Shown piece after piece: positions 10,387 to 19,336 of a DNA stretch of 64,000 nt (positions within the stretch are counted from its first letter, which is position 1; each line of letters begins with the position of its first letter). The notes under the pieces are model-generated. The model saw only the letters and a list, made by a program, of their open reading frames with translations. It made no database searches and was not told the DNA's origin. The stretch comes from Shewanella aestuarii. Lineage in GTDB: Bacteria; Pseudomonadota; Gammaproteobacteria; Enterobacterales; Shewanellaceae. A program made the translations under genes and the position numbers. The stretch covers positions 3,034,501-3,098,500 of the forward strand of contig NZ_CP050313.1 in NCBI RefSeq assembly GCF_011765625.1, given 5' to 3'.

Positions 10387-12684
10387 TTAGTGAGCGACGC
10401 CACTATGAGCTTTATCAATACCGTAAGCTTTACCTTCAGCATGACATGTTGCACATGATTCAATAGGTAAATCAGCATCCGTCATAGCATCACCTTGAAC
10501 GACAGCACCATTACTCTTGAAGTGAGATAGCGCTGAACCACTAATGTGACAAGAGCGACATGACTCAGCAACAGGCGAAATAAATTCTGTTGCGCTAACT
10601 TGGATAGAGCGTTTACCTGATGTTAATCCACCATCAGCGGCAAACATGACAGCACCTTCTTTATGACAAGCTTGGCAATCTGTGGCTATTGCAGGATAAC
10701 CAACCGTTTCCATATCTTTGTTAAAGTAGATCCCGCCACCATCCCATGAACCACTGTGGAAACGGTGAGCAACAGTAACTAAGTCACGGTTACTAAAGGT
10801 AATACCTGGAACTTCTGCAAATACAGGCTTGCCTTCAGTATCCACTTCACCGGTATCATAAACAACACCACCATGGTAAGAACCTGGGTAGCGATTGTTA
10901 TGACAATCCATACATTGGGTAAAGTCAGTTGCGCCATGAGTTCCTTTAACATGGGTTAAGTTACCATGGCAGGTATTACACTGAGCTTCGCTGACTGTAA
11001 TGCGGTCTGGATCATCCATACGAGCAATGACAGTTTCTGCGTTTGGATCAGATAAGTTGAAGTACTTAATGGGTGCATTATTAGCGACGCCAATTTGCTC
11101 AACGTCACCATCATCATTAGTGGTACATTTCACCACTAATCCGCTTTCAGCACAAACCTGTATTTCAGCCGTCACATAGATAGGACCAACTAAACGGCTT
11201 GCGTCAAAATCTTTAGCGAAAGTCATCACACCGCCGCTTAAACTAGCAAGATCGCCTATCGCCATACCAAGTCCACGTAAAGGCGTACCATCAGCTTCTA
11301 AATTACCAATTAACAAACCACGACGAGTGCTGGTCATATACGGAGTTAAGTCAGTACCATCGGCAATGGCTGCGCCGTTAAGCGTGACATTAGCAACCAC
11401 GGTTAAAGTAGACTTTGCAGGATCTGCTGTTGGTGTAACAGTCGCTGAAGTAAAGTCGAATGTTAACCCTTCTGCGGCGGTTGCTCTATCGCCTACGTTA
11501 TGAGCCAAGATTGGGCTTAAGCTACCTGCACCATGACAACCAGCACAAGCTGCATCGCCACTTGGAATGATACCTCGGTGATTTTCACCTGTAGTCAAAT
11601 CAACATTCATATGACAAGAAAGACAAGCTTCAGCATAAATGTTGTCGTTCCACTGAGTGCCATTATCATGACAAGTTGTACATTCGCTCAATTCCGCAGG
11701 AAAATGAACACCCGCAAACTCTTTTGCATCACCTTGAAGTAAACCATCTTCGGCAAGCACTCCACCAGCATGAATGGTATGGATCATCGCATTCCAATTA
11801 GGATTAAAACCTTTATCGGGATCGGTTTGATCAGCTGCATAAGCTGGGTTATGACAAGTGACACAGTTTTCAACTTTCTGGTAGTTATGGTGAGCACCGA
11901 TATTGGCAATACGCATATCACCTTCAGCATACCCAGTTAACTCACTGTGACATTGAATACAGGCGGCATTAGAAACAGAATCTTTAGCAGAAACGGCTAG
12001 CTCACCTGTTGCAGGAATAAAATCAAGCGGAGTAGAAAGTAACTTGTCGCTAATGCCTTCCCCTGATGCATCCGTTACATCATAAGTACGAACCATCACT
12101 CTGAATAAGCTATTAGGGTCCCCATCGGCAGAGACCACTGGCGCATTGCCTTCATGTGTCCAACTTCCTGAGTAAGTACCCAAGTTTTCAGTATCTTCTA
12201 CAAGTGTACATGCATTAACAACATTACCTTGGCGATCCGTTGTTTCCCCCGTTAGATTACAATACATACTAGAGCCAAACTCATTGGCGATTGAGTTACT
12301 GGACCACAACATTGGCGCACCAGTACCAGAGTCATTTTCAACTTGGTTAATCACATAAAGTGCAATTCTTTCAAGCCCTGTGAATGGAACATATTCTCCT
12401 TTAGTATTTTTAGCTGTGGCAGTGAACTTAATGCTAAAAGGCTCACTTCCAACAACAACGATATCTTCAGGCGCTAACGTTATCTTGAAGTCTGCGGCGT
12501 TCGCACTCACTACAGAATCAACCACTGAACCAGCAGGCGTACCTGGTGTGCCCGGAGTTCCAGGAGTCCCTGGTGCGCCAGGTGCTCCATCTTGACCGTC
12601 TTTTCCGTCAGAACCACATCCAGCGATACTGAGTGCTACAAGAAGTGCTGCGGTAAGCAGTGTTTTATTATATTTTCTAATCAT
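10387..12684 (-). CDS. OmcA/MtrC-family decaheme c-type cytochrome, outer-membrane lipoprotein
   Basis: This 765-aa protein has ten CXXCH heme sites (CIQCH, CVTCH, CTTCH, CLSCH, CAGCH, CNTCH, CMDCH, CQACH, CRSCH, CATCH) in two groups of five, the layout of OmcA/MtrC cytochromes that pass electrons to metals and shuttles outside the cell. The signal peptide ends in a lipobox (SIAGC). A short collagen-like run of G-x-y triplets (GAPGAPGTPGTP) follows and probably forms a stalk. It lacks the usual mtrA/mtrB partners and stands next to a LysR gene, much like the stand-alone SO_1659-type cytochrome of S. oneidensis. A perfect FNR box lies 147 bases upstream. Confidence 0.93.
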   Translation of the reverse strand: MIRKYNKTLLTAALLVALSIAGCGSDGKDGQDGAPGAPGTPGTPGTPGTPAGSVVDSVVSANAADFKITLAPEDIVVVGSEPFSIKFTATAKNTKGEYVPFTGLERIALYVINQVENDSGTGAPMLWSSNSIANEFGSSMYCNLTGETTDRQGNVVNACTLVEDTENLGTYSGSWTHEGNAPVVSADGDPNSLFRVMVRTYDVTDASGEGISDKLLSTPLDFIPATGELAVSAKDSVSNAACIQCHSELTGYAEGDMRIANIGAHHNYQKVENCVTCHNPAYAADQTDPDKGFNPNWNAMIHTIHAGGVLAEDGLLQGDAKEFAGVHFPAELSECTTCHDNGTQWNDNIYAEACLSCHMNVDLTTGENHRGIIPSGDAACAGCHGAGSLSPILAHNVGDRATAAEGLTFDFTSATVTPTADPAKSTLTVVANVTLNGAAIADGTDLTPYMTSTRRGLLIGNLEADGTPLRGLGMAIGDLASLSGGVMTFAKDFDASRLVGPIYVTAEIQVCAESGLVVKCTTNDDGDVEQIGVANNAPIKYFNLSDPNAETVIARMDDPDRITVSEAQCNTCHGNLTHVKGTHGATDFTQCMDCHNNRYPGSYHGGVVYDTGEVDTEGKPVFAEVPGITFSNRDLVTVAHRFHSGSWDGGGIYFNKDMETVGYPAIATDCQACHKEGAVMFAADGGLTSGKRSIQVSATEFISPVAESCRSCHISGSALSHFKSNGAVVQGDAMTDADLPIESCATCHAEGKAYGIDKAHSGVAH

Positions 12685-12830
12685 AAATCCCCCGATTTAG
12701 ATTTGTAGACAATACACATACAAAATATAAGGAAATTAGAAAAAACACCCGATGAAGATTGCAAATATGTGAATCGCGGTTAAACAATCGTTAACAGAAA
12801 TTTGCAATTTTAGTTTTTGATATTCAGAGC

Positions 12831-12844
12831 TTGATTTAAATCAA
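12831..12844 (-). promoter_or_regulatory. FNR/EtrA box upstream of decaheme cytochrome
   Basis: TTGATTTAAATCAA matches the FNR consensus TTGAT-N4-ATCAA at all ten fixed positions. A candidate -10 (TAAAAT on the minus strand, 12812-12807) lies downstream towards the gene. The wider 12685-12988 gap is AT-rich and shows no ORF. Anaerobic activation of the cytochrome is inferred. Confidence 0.75.
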
Positions 12845-12988
12845 TTTTTTTCAAGATGAGATGACTATTGTTTTGCATTTAAAACGCCGATAAACGCTCG
12901 CTTAAATAAAGTGACATTGGAGTGGATAGCAGGTCCCACGCGCAGGAAAACGATATTGCTTACAAAAGTCCCATAAGTGAATCGAAAT

Positions 12989-13975
12989 TTACAAGATAAC
13001 CGACTGAGTAATTTGAATAACTTGTTGTTTGATATTTAAAGAATAACGTCGATACGCTTCATCTCGCTCAATAAGACAGTAATGAGGCATTGCCATCACA
13101 GCATCAAGTTTTGCAAACTCTGAAGCAGGCAGTTTTTCAACCCGTAACTGCGGAATATTATTAGCAAATGCACCTTCATTAAAAAGCGTCAACGACAAGC
13201 TATTCATGGTGAGAATATGCCAATACCACTCTTCGATTGTTTTAACGCAGTCAATGTCATCTAAAGGTAAGCCATGGGTTTGACAATAGAGTTCTAGCGG
13301 ATCAATGCGATTATTAAAGCCACTACAACATAAATAAACCACTCGATGCTGAATAATATCTTCTAATTTAAACGCTTGAGCCGTATTCCAAAAAGCATGT
13401 TGCTTCGCGCCAACAACACATAAGGCCCCTACTTTAGCGATAGGAGTCACAGCTAAATCATGGGTGTCTTGCCCCATAAAACCGATGCCAAAATCTAATT
13501 CACCTTGATAAATTTGCTCTTCAGTATCTGATTGCCAACTGTGCAATTTGATCTTGCCAACCAAATTAGCAGAATGACTAATCGCCATCGCCACGCTTGA
13601 AATAATGTTCGGTGAAACAGCCACTTGTAAAGTTGTTTTTTTATTTTGAGTCGCATGCTGGCTCGCTAGGCGCTCGATTTGACAGGTCATTTCACACAAC
13701 TGACAAATAGGTTGATATAAAATTTCAGCTAACGGAGTGGGCTTTAAACCTTGCTGACGACGATAGAATAATTCGTCATTAAAAATACTTCTTAGCGAGG
13801 TCAAACAACGACTTATTTTGGCTGGGGAAACGGATAACTCTTTTGCAGCAAAATTGGCAAAACCAGTTTCATATGTCAGTTTAAAAACCAATAAACTAAA
13901 AACATCTAACTCACTGATTTTTTGTAACGCTTGAATATCCACATGCCACCCTGCACTGTTAACCAATTGTAACAA
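12989..13975 (-). CDS. LysR-family transcriptional regulator
   Basis: This protein of about 328 aa has an N-terminal winged helix-turn-helix (FANFAAKELSVSPAKISRCLTSLRSIF, then ELFYRRQQGLKPTPLAE) and a C-terminal periplasmic-binding-like sensor domain. The longest frame uses a TTG at 13975. A GTG at 13939 with AGGG upstream would give a protein 12 residues shorter and is also plausible. It is transcribed in the same direction as the decaheme cytochrome, 304 bases upstream of it, so it may control that gene, although LysR targets are usually divergent. The inducer is unknown. Confidence 0.88.
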   Translation of the reverse strand: MLQLVNSAGWHVDIQALQKISELDVFSLLVFKLTYETGFANFAAKELSVSPAKISRCLTSLRSIFNDELFYRRQQGLKPTPLAEILYQPICQLCEMTCQIERLASQHATQNKKTTLQVAVSPNIISSVAMAISHSANLVGKIKLHSWQSDTEEQIYQGELDFGIGFMGQDTHDLAVTPIAKVGALCVVGAKQHAFWNTAQAFKLEDIIQHRVVYLCCSGFNNRIDPLELYCQTHGLPLDDIDCVKTIEEWYWHILTMNSLSLTLFNEGAFANNIPQLRVEKLPASEFAKLDAVMAMPHYCLIERDEAYRRYSLNIKQQVIQITQSVIL

Positions 13976-14006
13976 GCTAGCATAAGATATTGAGCAAAAA
14001 GTTGAT

Positions 14007-14720
14007 CTAGCGCTGAATAATGCTCAGCACTTCGGTTTTTGTTAATTGACGATATTGACCCGGTTGTAAATCAGTATCTAACTTGATGTCACCTATCGCG
14101 ATTCTATGTAAACCAATCACAGGGTTTTGAAAGCGGCCGAACATTCTTTTAATTTGATGATATTTACCCTCATTTAACTCAACCATAGCTTGAATTGGCG
14201 ATAAAATCTCCAGCTTTGCTGGTGCGGTTGTAATACCTTCATATTCAAACCACATGCCTTCAGCAAAGACCTTAATGTAATCTTCATCAATAGGGTTAGC
14301 TAAGGTAACTAAGTAACGCTTTGTCACTTTATTATCAGGTGACATCAGAGCTTGAGACCATTTCGCATCATTGGTAATTAGCAATAAACCGGTCGAGTTT
14401 AAATCCAAACGCCCCGCGATATGCAGTAAGTCTTTATCAATACCAACAAGTAAATCAACAGCGGTTTGATGCTGTTTATCCATTGTGGCACTCACCACGC
14501 CTTGGGGTTTATGCAACATCCAATAAACAGCTTGTCTTTGCTGTAATACCTGTCCCTGGCAAACAATAAAGCTAAACTCATCTATTTGCTCATCAGGAGA
14601 CATAACCAATTGACCATCAATCATTATTTCACCTTGCACGATCATATTTCGTACTGATTTTTTAGGAATTTGTTGATGCTTGGCAATAAAGGTATCAATT
14701 CTGCCGCGTTTAGATGCCAT
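14007..14720 (-). CDS. rsuA: 16S rRNA pseudouridine synthase, RsuA type
   Basis: This 237-aa protein has an N-terminal S4-like RNA-binding domain (IDTFIAKHQQIPKKSVRNMIVQG) and a C-terminal synthase domain. The catalytic motif GRLDLNSTGLLL carries the active aspartate. A YWMLHKPQGVVS strand and a KYHQIKRMFG motif complete the RsuA/RluB/E/F pattern. The length is close to E. coli RsuA (231 aa), which modifies U516 of 16S rRNA. Close relatives such as RluE/RluF cannot be fully excluded. It is divergent from glnD across a 77-base gap. Confidence 0.87.
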   Translation of the reverse strand: MASKRGRIDTFIAKHQQIPKKSVRNMIVQGEIMIDGQLVMSPDEQIDEFSFIVCQGQVLQQRQAVYWMLHKPQGVVSATMDKQHQTAVDLLVGIDKDLLHIAGRLDLNSTGLLLITNDAKWSQALMSPDNKVTKRYLVTLANPIDEDYIKVFAEGMWFEYEGITTAPAKLEILSPIQAMVELNEGKYHQIKRMFGRFQNPVIGLHRIAIGDIKLDTDLQPGQYRQLTKTEVLSIIQR

Positions 14721-14797
14721 AAGATATATTTTTTCAACGTTGAGTTAGCTTACATAATACCTTACCCTGTATACGGAAAAAACAAACAAGGAGTCAC

Positions 14798-17458
14798 ATG
14801 ATTTCGCAACCTGTCAGCACAGAATTGCGCCCGGGGATGAATACAACAGAACTGAAACAAGCTATTGCATCACTGGATACTTTTTTAGAAGACAATATTT
14901 TACATTGCCCAATCAATGAAACGCTCACCACCCGAGCGAACTTTTTTGATCAACTACTTGGCCTTTTATGGCAGTCTCATCAGTTTTGCAGCGATAAATT
15001 CTCTCTTAATGCGGTTGGTGGTTATGGCCGAAGCACCCTACACCCCTTTTCAGATATTGATATTTGTATCATTCATGATGGACCATTAAATCGTGAAGAA
15101 TCTACCAGTATCAGCACCTTTTTAACTCAATTGTGGGATTTAGGGCTAGACCTTGGTCACGGAGTTCGCTCGTTAAAAGATACCTACAAAGCCTGTAAAG
15201 AAGACGTCACCATTGCCACTAGCTTATTAGAAATTCGCAATATTACTGGCAACAAACAACATGAAAACCAAGTATTAGCAGCCCTCTACAGTGACAAACT
15301 GTGGAGCAGTAAAGCATTTTTTAGCGCTAAACTTGAAGAACAATTACAACGGCACGCAAAAGCGCAAGGCACAGCTTACAACATTGAACCCAACTTAAAG
15401 ACCAGCCCAGGAGGTATGCGCGACTTACAAACCCTTACTTGGGTTGCGCGTAAGCATCTTGGCGTTGGTGATATGCAAGCACTAAGAAAACACGGTTTTT
15501 TCACCAATGATGAATACGCCGAATTATTAGAATGTCAGAACTTCATTTTTAGAGTTCGCTTTGCGCTTCATCAAGCGGCAAAACGCTCAGAAAACCGTCT
15601 TTTATTACAATATCAAGCTGAAGTAGCCAAATTAATGGGGTTTGGTGAAGGCAGCCCGCTCGGTGAAGGCGGTAACATTGCCATTGAAAAAATGATGCGA
15701 CAACTCTTTCGTGCAATGAAACGCATTAGAGAACTCAATCAACTCTTAATGGCCTATTTTTCCCGTGAAATCGCGCCCAGTAAACGCAGAAAAACAATTG
15801 TCATCAATGATAATTTTGAAATTATTGAAGAGCATATTCACGCTCGTCATGAAGATGTGTTTATTGACCGCAGCCAAATTATGTCGCTGTTTTTATTGAT
15901 TGCCACACATCACAATCAAATTATTGGTATTAGCCCAGAAACGTTAAGGCTATTGCGTCAAGTTCGCCGCCGTTTGATGGGCGACCTACAAGATTTTCAA
16001 GCCTGTCGAGAAACCTTTAAAGCCATTTTTGCCCATCCTCAAGGTATGGGGCTCGCCATTACCTTGATGCATCAACACGGTATTTTAGCTTCTTATTTGC
16101 CACAATGGCGCGAAGTGGTTGGGCAAATGCAGTTTGACCTGTTTCATGCTTACACTGTTGACGAGCACACCCACAAGGTACTGAAAAACATCTACCAATA
16201 CAGCGTTGACAGTCAAAATGGTACGTTAACCAAAGATCGCCAACTTGCAGCTGATTTATATCAGAAAATGTCTCACAAATCCGCATTGCTGTTTGCCGCA
16301 CTATTTCATGATCTTGCAAAAGGTCGAGGCGGTGATCACAGTGAATTAGGGGCCGTTGATGCTAGCTTATTTGCTAAATTTCATGGTTTAAAACTGTCCC
16401 ATGAACGATTAATTTGCTGGTTAGTTGAAAACCACTTATTGATGTCGATTACCTCGCAGCGTATGGATATTCACGACCCTGATGTTATTAACCGTTTTGC
16501 CCAGTCGGTAGGCAGTCAAACGCGATTAGATGCATTATATTGTTTAACCATTGCCGATATTCAAGCCACTAATGATGACTTATGGAATGATTGGAAAGCT
16601 TCTCTATTAAAAGAGCTTTACTTTGCCACCCGCAAAGCCCTGCACAGTGGTTTTGAAAACGTTTTGCAGTTACGTGTTGTCGTGCGCGATCATAAGTTAG
16701 ATGCCATGCGCACTTTGTGCCAAAGTGGCATTGACGAAAGCAAACTAAAAACCTTGTGGAAACGACTTCCTTTATCATTTTTCAGCCACTCTGAGGCAGA
16801 AGATATCGTCAGGTACAGCCAAGCTTTATTAACACATCAATCACCCTGTCAGCAAGCTGAACACCCAAGCCCGTATGAAACCCTCATATTGCTTGATGAA
16901 ACCGTTGTAAAAGGCGGCAGTGATGTGTTTGTTTACACCAAAGATCGTCCCGGATTATTTGTAAAGCTATTCAACGCATTAGCCACATTGCGCATTTCGG
17001 TCAAACAAGCACAAATATCCAAAACCAAAGATGGCTATGTCATTGAGTCATTAAAAGTACTCGACTTTGATGACAAGCCTATTTTGAATGCCTCTAGACG
17101 AAAGCAAGTAATTGATAAACTGTATAAGGTGCTAGATCATGACATTCAATTACCCAAAAAACGTCAGCCGAGAATGCATCAAAGCTTTGAAAATCAGTTA
17201 AGCATTGCGTTTTTATATTCACGTCAATCAACCCGCACTTTACTCAATGTGTCAGCGCTAGATACCAGTGAGTTTATGGAACAAATCGCCAGCGTATTTA
17301 GAAAACAAAATCTAACAATCCACTCAGCAAATATTAGTACTGTTGGTGAGCGGGCTGATAACGTGTTTTTACTGTCAAATGAACAAGGTCAACAATTATC
17401 AGATCAAGAACAACAGCAATTAACAGAGCAATTAAAACAAACAATCAATGATGGTTAA
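14798..17458 (+). CDS. glnD: Protein-PII uridylyltransferase / uridylyl-removing enzyme
   Basis: GlnD, 886 aa, is the glutamine sensor of nitrogen control. It adds UMP to PII proteins when glutamine is low and removes it when glutamine is high. The nucleotidyltransferase motif GGYGRSTLHPFSDIDI lies near residue 75. The HD hydrolase domain carries LFHDLAKGRGGDHSELG, and two ACT domains form the C-terminus (first near VFVYTKDRPGLFVKLF). All parts are complete and the length fits the family. The ribosome site is AAGGAG at 7 bases. A start at MNTTELKQ, 13 codons later, is possible but lacks such a site. Confidence 0.97.
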   Translation: MISQPVSTELRPGMNTTELKQAIASLDTFLEDNILHCPINETLTTRANFFDQLLGLLWQSHQFCSDKFSLNAVGGYGRSTLHPFSDIDICIIHDGPLNREESTSISTFLTQLWDLGLDLGHGVRSLKDTYKACKEDVTIATSLLEIRNITGNKQHENQVLAALYSDKLWSSKAFFSAKLEEQLQRHAKAQGTAYNIEPNLKTSPGGMRDLQTLTWVARKHLGVGDMQALRKHGFFTNDEYAELLECQNFIFRVRFALHQAAKRSENRLLLQYQAEVAKLMGFGEGSPLGEGGNIAIEKMMRQLFRAMKRIRELNQLLMAYFSREIAPSKRRKTIVINDNFEIIEEHIHARHEDVFIDRSQIMSLFLLIATHHNQIIGISPETLRLLRQVRRRLMGDLQDFQACRETFKAIFAHPQGMGLAITLMHQHGILASYLPQWREVVGQMQFDLFHAYTVDEHTHKVLKNIYQYSVDSQNGTLTKDRQLAADLYQKMSHKSALLFAALFHDLAKGRGGDHSELGAVDASLFAKFHGLKLSHERLICWLVENHLLMSITSQRMDIHDPDVINRFAQSVGSQTRLDALYCLTIADIQATNDDLWNDWKASLLKELYFATRKALHSGFENVLQLRVVVRDHKLDAMRTLCQSGIDESKLKTLWKRLPLSFFSHSEAEDIVRYSQALLTHQSPCQQAEHPSPYETLILLDETVVKGGSDVFVYTKDRPGLFVKLFNALATLRISVKQAQISKTKDGYVIESLKVLDFDDKPILNASRRKQVIDKLYKVLDHDIQLPKKRQPRMHQSFENQLSIAFLYSRQSTRTLLNVSALDTSEFMEQIASVFRKQNLTIHSANISTVGERADNVFLLSNEQGQQLSDQEQQQLTEQLKQTINDG

Positions 17459-17469
17459 CCAATAGCGTG

Positions 17470-17511
17470 TTATTCAGGGCAAATCGCTATCAATGATTTG
17501 CTCCTGAATAA
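17470..17511 (+). other. Hairpin after glnD
   Basis: The arms TATTCAGGGCAAATC and GATTTGCTCCTGAATA pair with one bulge around a nine-base loop. No T-tract follows, so it is a weak terminator or an mRNA-stabilising hairpin. Confidence 0.5.
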
Positions 17512-17559
17512 GCCTATGCGATAATTCAGCTAATTTGATAATCACATTGACTGACCCCT

Positions 17560-18062
17560 ATGAACAAACCTTTTAGCTATAGCTACGACATCACACTAGA
17601 TAAAAACTATTTCAGCGAAACTTATGACGCCTCAGTCAACCCAAAGTTAACCGCCAAAGATTTTATTAAAACTGGAATTTTTGCCTTAATTGGTTTTGCT
17701 ATTTTGTTATCTAGCAGCATGGGGACAATCAATTAGCCAATAAAAATGTCTATTACCTTGGCTTTTTCTTTATTGGTTTAAGCGTTGTGGAAGGCTTAAG
17801 TATTAAATTTAAACGTACTTGGTGGCTATGGCGCCAAATGATGAGCAAAGCAGCTAACAATACCGCAAATATTACCCTGAATGACCAAGGTATTAATACC
17901 CTATCCAAATTTGTCAGCCACACTATTTTATGGACTGAGGTTTATCGAATCACTGAATCTGATAACGGATTTTTAATTCATTTAGGCAAGCAACAAAACT
18001 ATTTATCAAAACGGGGCCTCAGCGATGAAGCATTAAGCTTTATTCGCAACAAAATGCATTAA
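17560..18062 (+). pseudogene. YcxB-like membrane protein, frameshifted
   Basis: The ATG at 17560 opens a frame of 58 codons that ends at TAG within a membrane segment (FIKTGIFALIGFAILLSS). The rest of the protein is open in another frame through 18062, with a second hydrophobic stretch (YYLGFFFIGLSVVEGLSI) and a C-terminal YcxB-like domain (TWWLWRQMMSKA, then LNDQGI, then WTEVYRI). One extra G in the G4 run at 17721-17724 restores a continuous 167-aa protein. Both halves are otherwise clean, so the break may be a sequencing error. The role of YcxB-like proteins is unknown. Confidence 0.7.
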
Positions 18063-18077
18063 TTACCTGTTAGCTAT

Positions 18078-18120
18078 TTGTTATTGAAACAACTTAGATT
18101 AAGATTTGTTTCAATAACAA
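18078..18120. repeat. Perfect 15-bp inverted repeat
   Basis: TTGTTATTGAAACAA and its exact reverse complement are separated by 13 bases, between the YcxB-like gene and a small secreted-protein gene. No T-tract follows, so it could be an operator or an mRNA hairpin rather than a classical terminator. Confidence 0.75.
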
Positions 18121-18144
18121 CGTTCTGCTTAATCGGATCCTGAA

Positions 18145-18426
18145 ATGAAAATCACACATTTAGTTTTTATGCTGACCTCAATTGCATTAGCATTATCACC
18201 AGCGGCAACAATGGCTCAACCTCAGGCTCCCGAGCAACAAATCATCTCCTTAAAAGCGGCTTGCACTCAAATTGCCCAAGAAGATTCCATCCCAGATAAC
18301 GAGCTAGCACAATTTTTACTTGATTGCGTCAACGACCAACTGACCGAAAGCGGTTATCAACGTATCGAGTCGATTGATGGCAAGGTTGATTCGACGCTTG
18401 CAACCGAAGAAAATGACCCGCTTTAG
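18145..18426 (+). CDS. Small secreted protein of unknown function
   Basis: This 93-aa protein has a clear signal peptide (hydrophobic core FMLTSIALALSPAATMA, cleavage probably after TMA before QPQAP). The mature part has two cysteines about 20 residues apart (KAAC, then LLDC) that could form a disulfide in the periplasm. The tail is acidic. No family is recognised. The start at 18145 lies 24 bases after a perfect inverted repeat. It is probably a single-gene unit; the next gene is convergent. Confidence 0.65.
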   Translation: MKITHLVFMLTSIALALSPAATMAQPQAPEQQIISLKAACTQIAQEDSIPDNELAQFLLDCVNDQLTESGYQRIESIDGKVDSTLATEENDPL

Positions 18427-18492
18427 TCGATTTACCCCAGCAATTAACCTTACTCACCAAAGGATGCCCTATTAGTCATTGGCTGATGGGCT

Positions 18493-18876
18493 CTATAAAG
18501 CCTGTACAAAAATACCGATTGACGCGCCAATAGCGACAAACCAACTTAATGAGCGCAAGGTGCTGTAATTTATCAAATAAAAAACATGATAAATCACTCG
18601 TGCCACCACATGAATTATTGCCAGCATGATCGCTGTATCATTCACACTATTGGCTGCAATCACGCTGACAACGCACAAACCAAACACCAATAATGACTCG
18701 AAAGCATTTTGATGCCCCGCCAAAGCCCTTGCACCAAATCCCGTTAATTTAGCTTGTTGCTCCCTTGGGTGCGCATTATCGTAGCCGCCCAATTTAGCCA
18801 TAGCAAAAGCCACTGGCGCTTTAGCCAAATAAGGTAAAAGTATGGCGATGAGTAAACAGATTAAAAGCGTATTCAT
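18493..18876 (-). CDS. MAPEG-family membrane protein
   Basis: This 127-aa inner-membrane protein has four hydrophobic segments. The pattern NAHPREQQAKLTGFGARALAGHQNAFESL after the first helix is typical of the MAPEG group (membrane-associated proteins in eicosanoid and glutathione metabolism). Bacterial members are often glutathione-dependent but mostly uncharacterised. It is on the minus strand, convergent with the small secreted protein and next to a 460-base gap on its 5' side. Confidence 0.85.
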   Translation of the reverse strand: MNTLLICLLIAILLPYLAKAPVAFAMAKLGGYDNAHPREQQAKLTGFGARALAGHQNAFESLLVFGLCVVSVIAANSVNDTAIMLAIIHVVARVIYHVFYLINYSTLRSLSWFVAIGASIGIFVQAL

Positions 18877-19336
18877 GTAAAACCTACCAAGGTGATGTGT
18901 ATCATTCTCGCAAAGTTATAGCATGTCGGGAGTCAAATGCCTTCATCTTAATCAACTCATGTGAATGCTCTTAAATTACTTATAACCCAAACAGACTGAA
19001 CTGAAAGTACTTAAAACCACTACTTTTATACTAGCCTCACGCAAAATTAATTTCGTTTATAAAATCGACTAAAAACGCCCTAAAAAAATTAACAAGACTT
19101 TTTCCACTTTTGTAACCAAATGTTTTAATTATCTTTGACACATGTGTTGCAAAATTGTTAACTTAGAGCCGCTACTCAATTTTCACGCACTTAGCCGTAC
19201 TAAAGTTTCAATTTACTGACACTTTTTTAGGTAAGAGCTTTGTTGAGAATACAACCAATTTTCGACCACGATGTTGATGCTTTAACCAATATGGAATTTT
19301 AGCCGATAATAACCAACAACAAGGATGCTATAAGAA
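18877..19336 (+). promoter_or_regulatory. AT-rich gap with candidate sigma-70 promoter
   Basis: This 460-base intergenic region separates the divergent MAPEG gene and the unknown secreted-protein gene. TTGACA at 19135-19140 is a perfect -35 hexamer, followed 17 bases later by TTAACT (19158-19163) as a weak -10. That would leave a leader of about 170 bases before the ATG at 19337. No ORF or RNA gene is recognised here. Confidence 0.35.
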
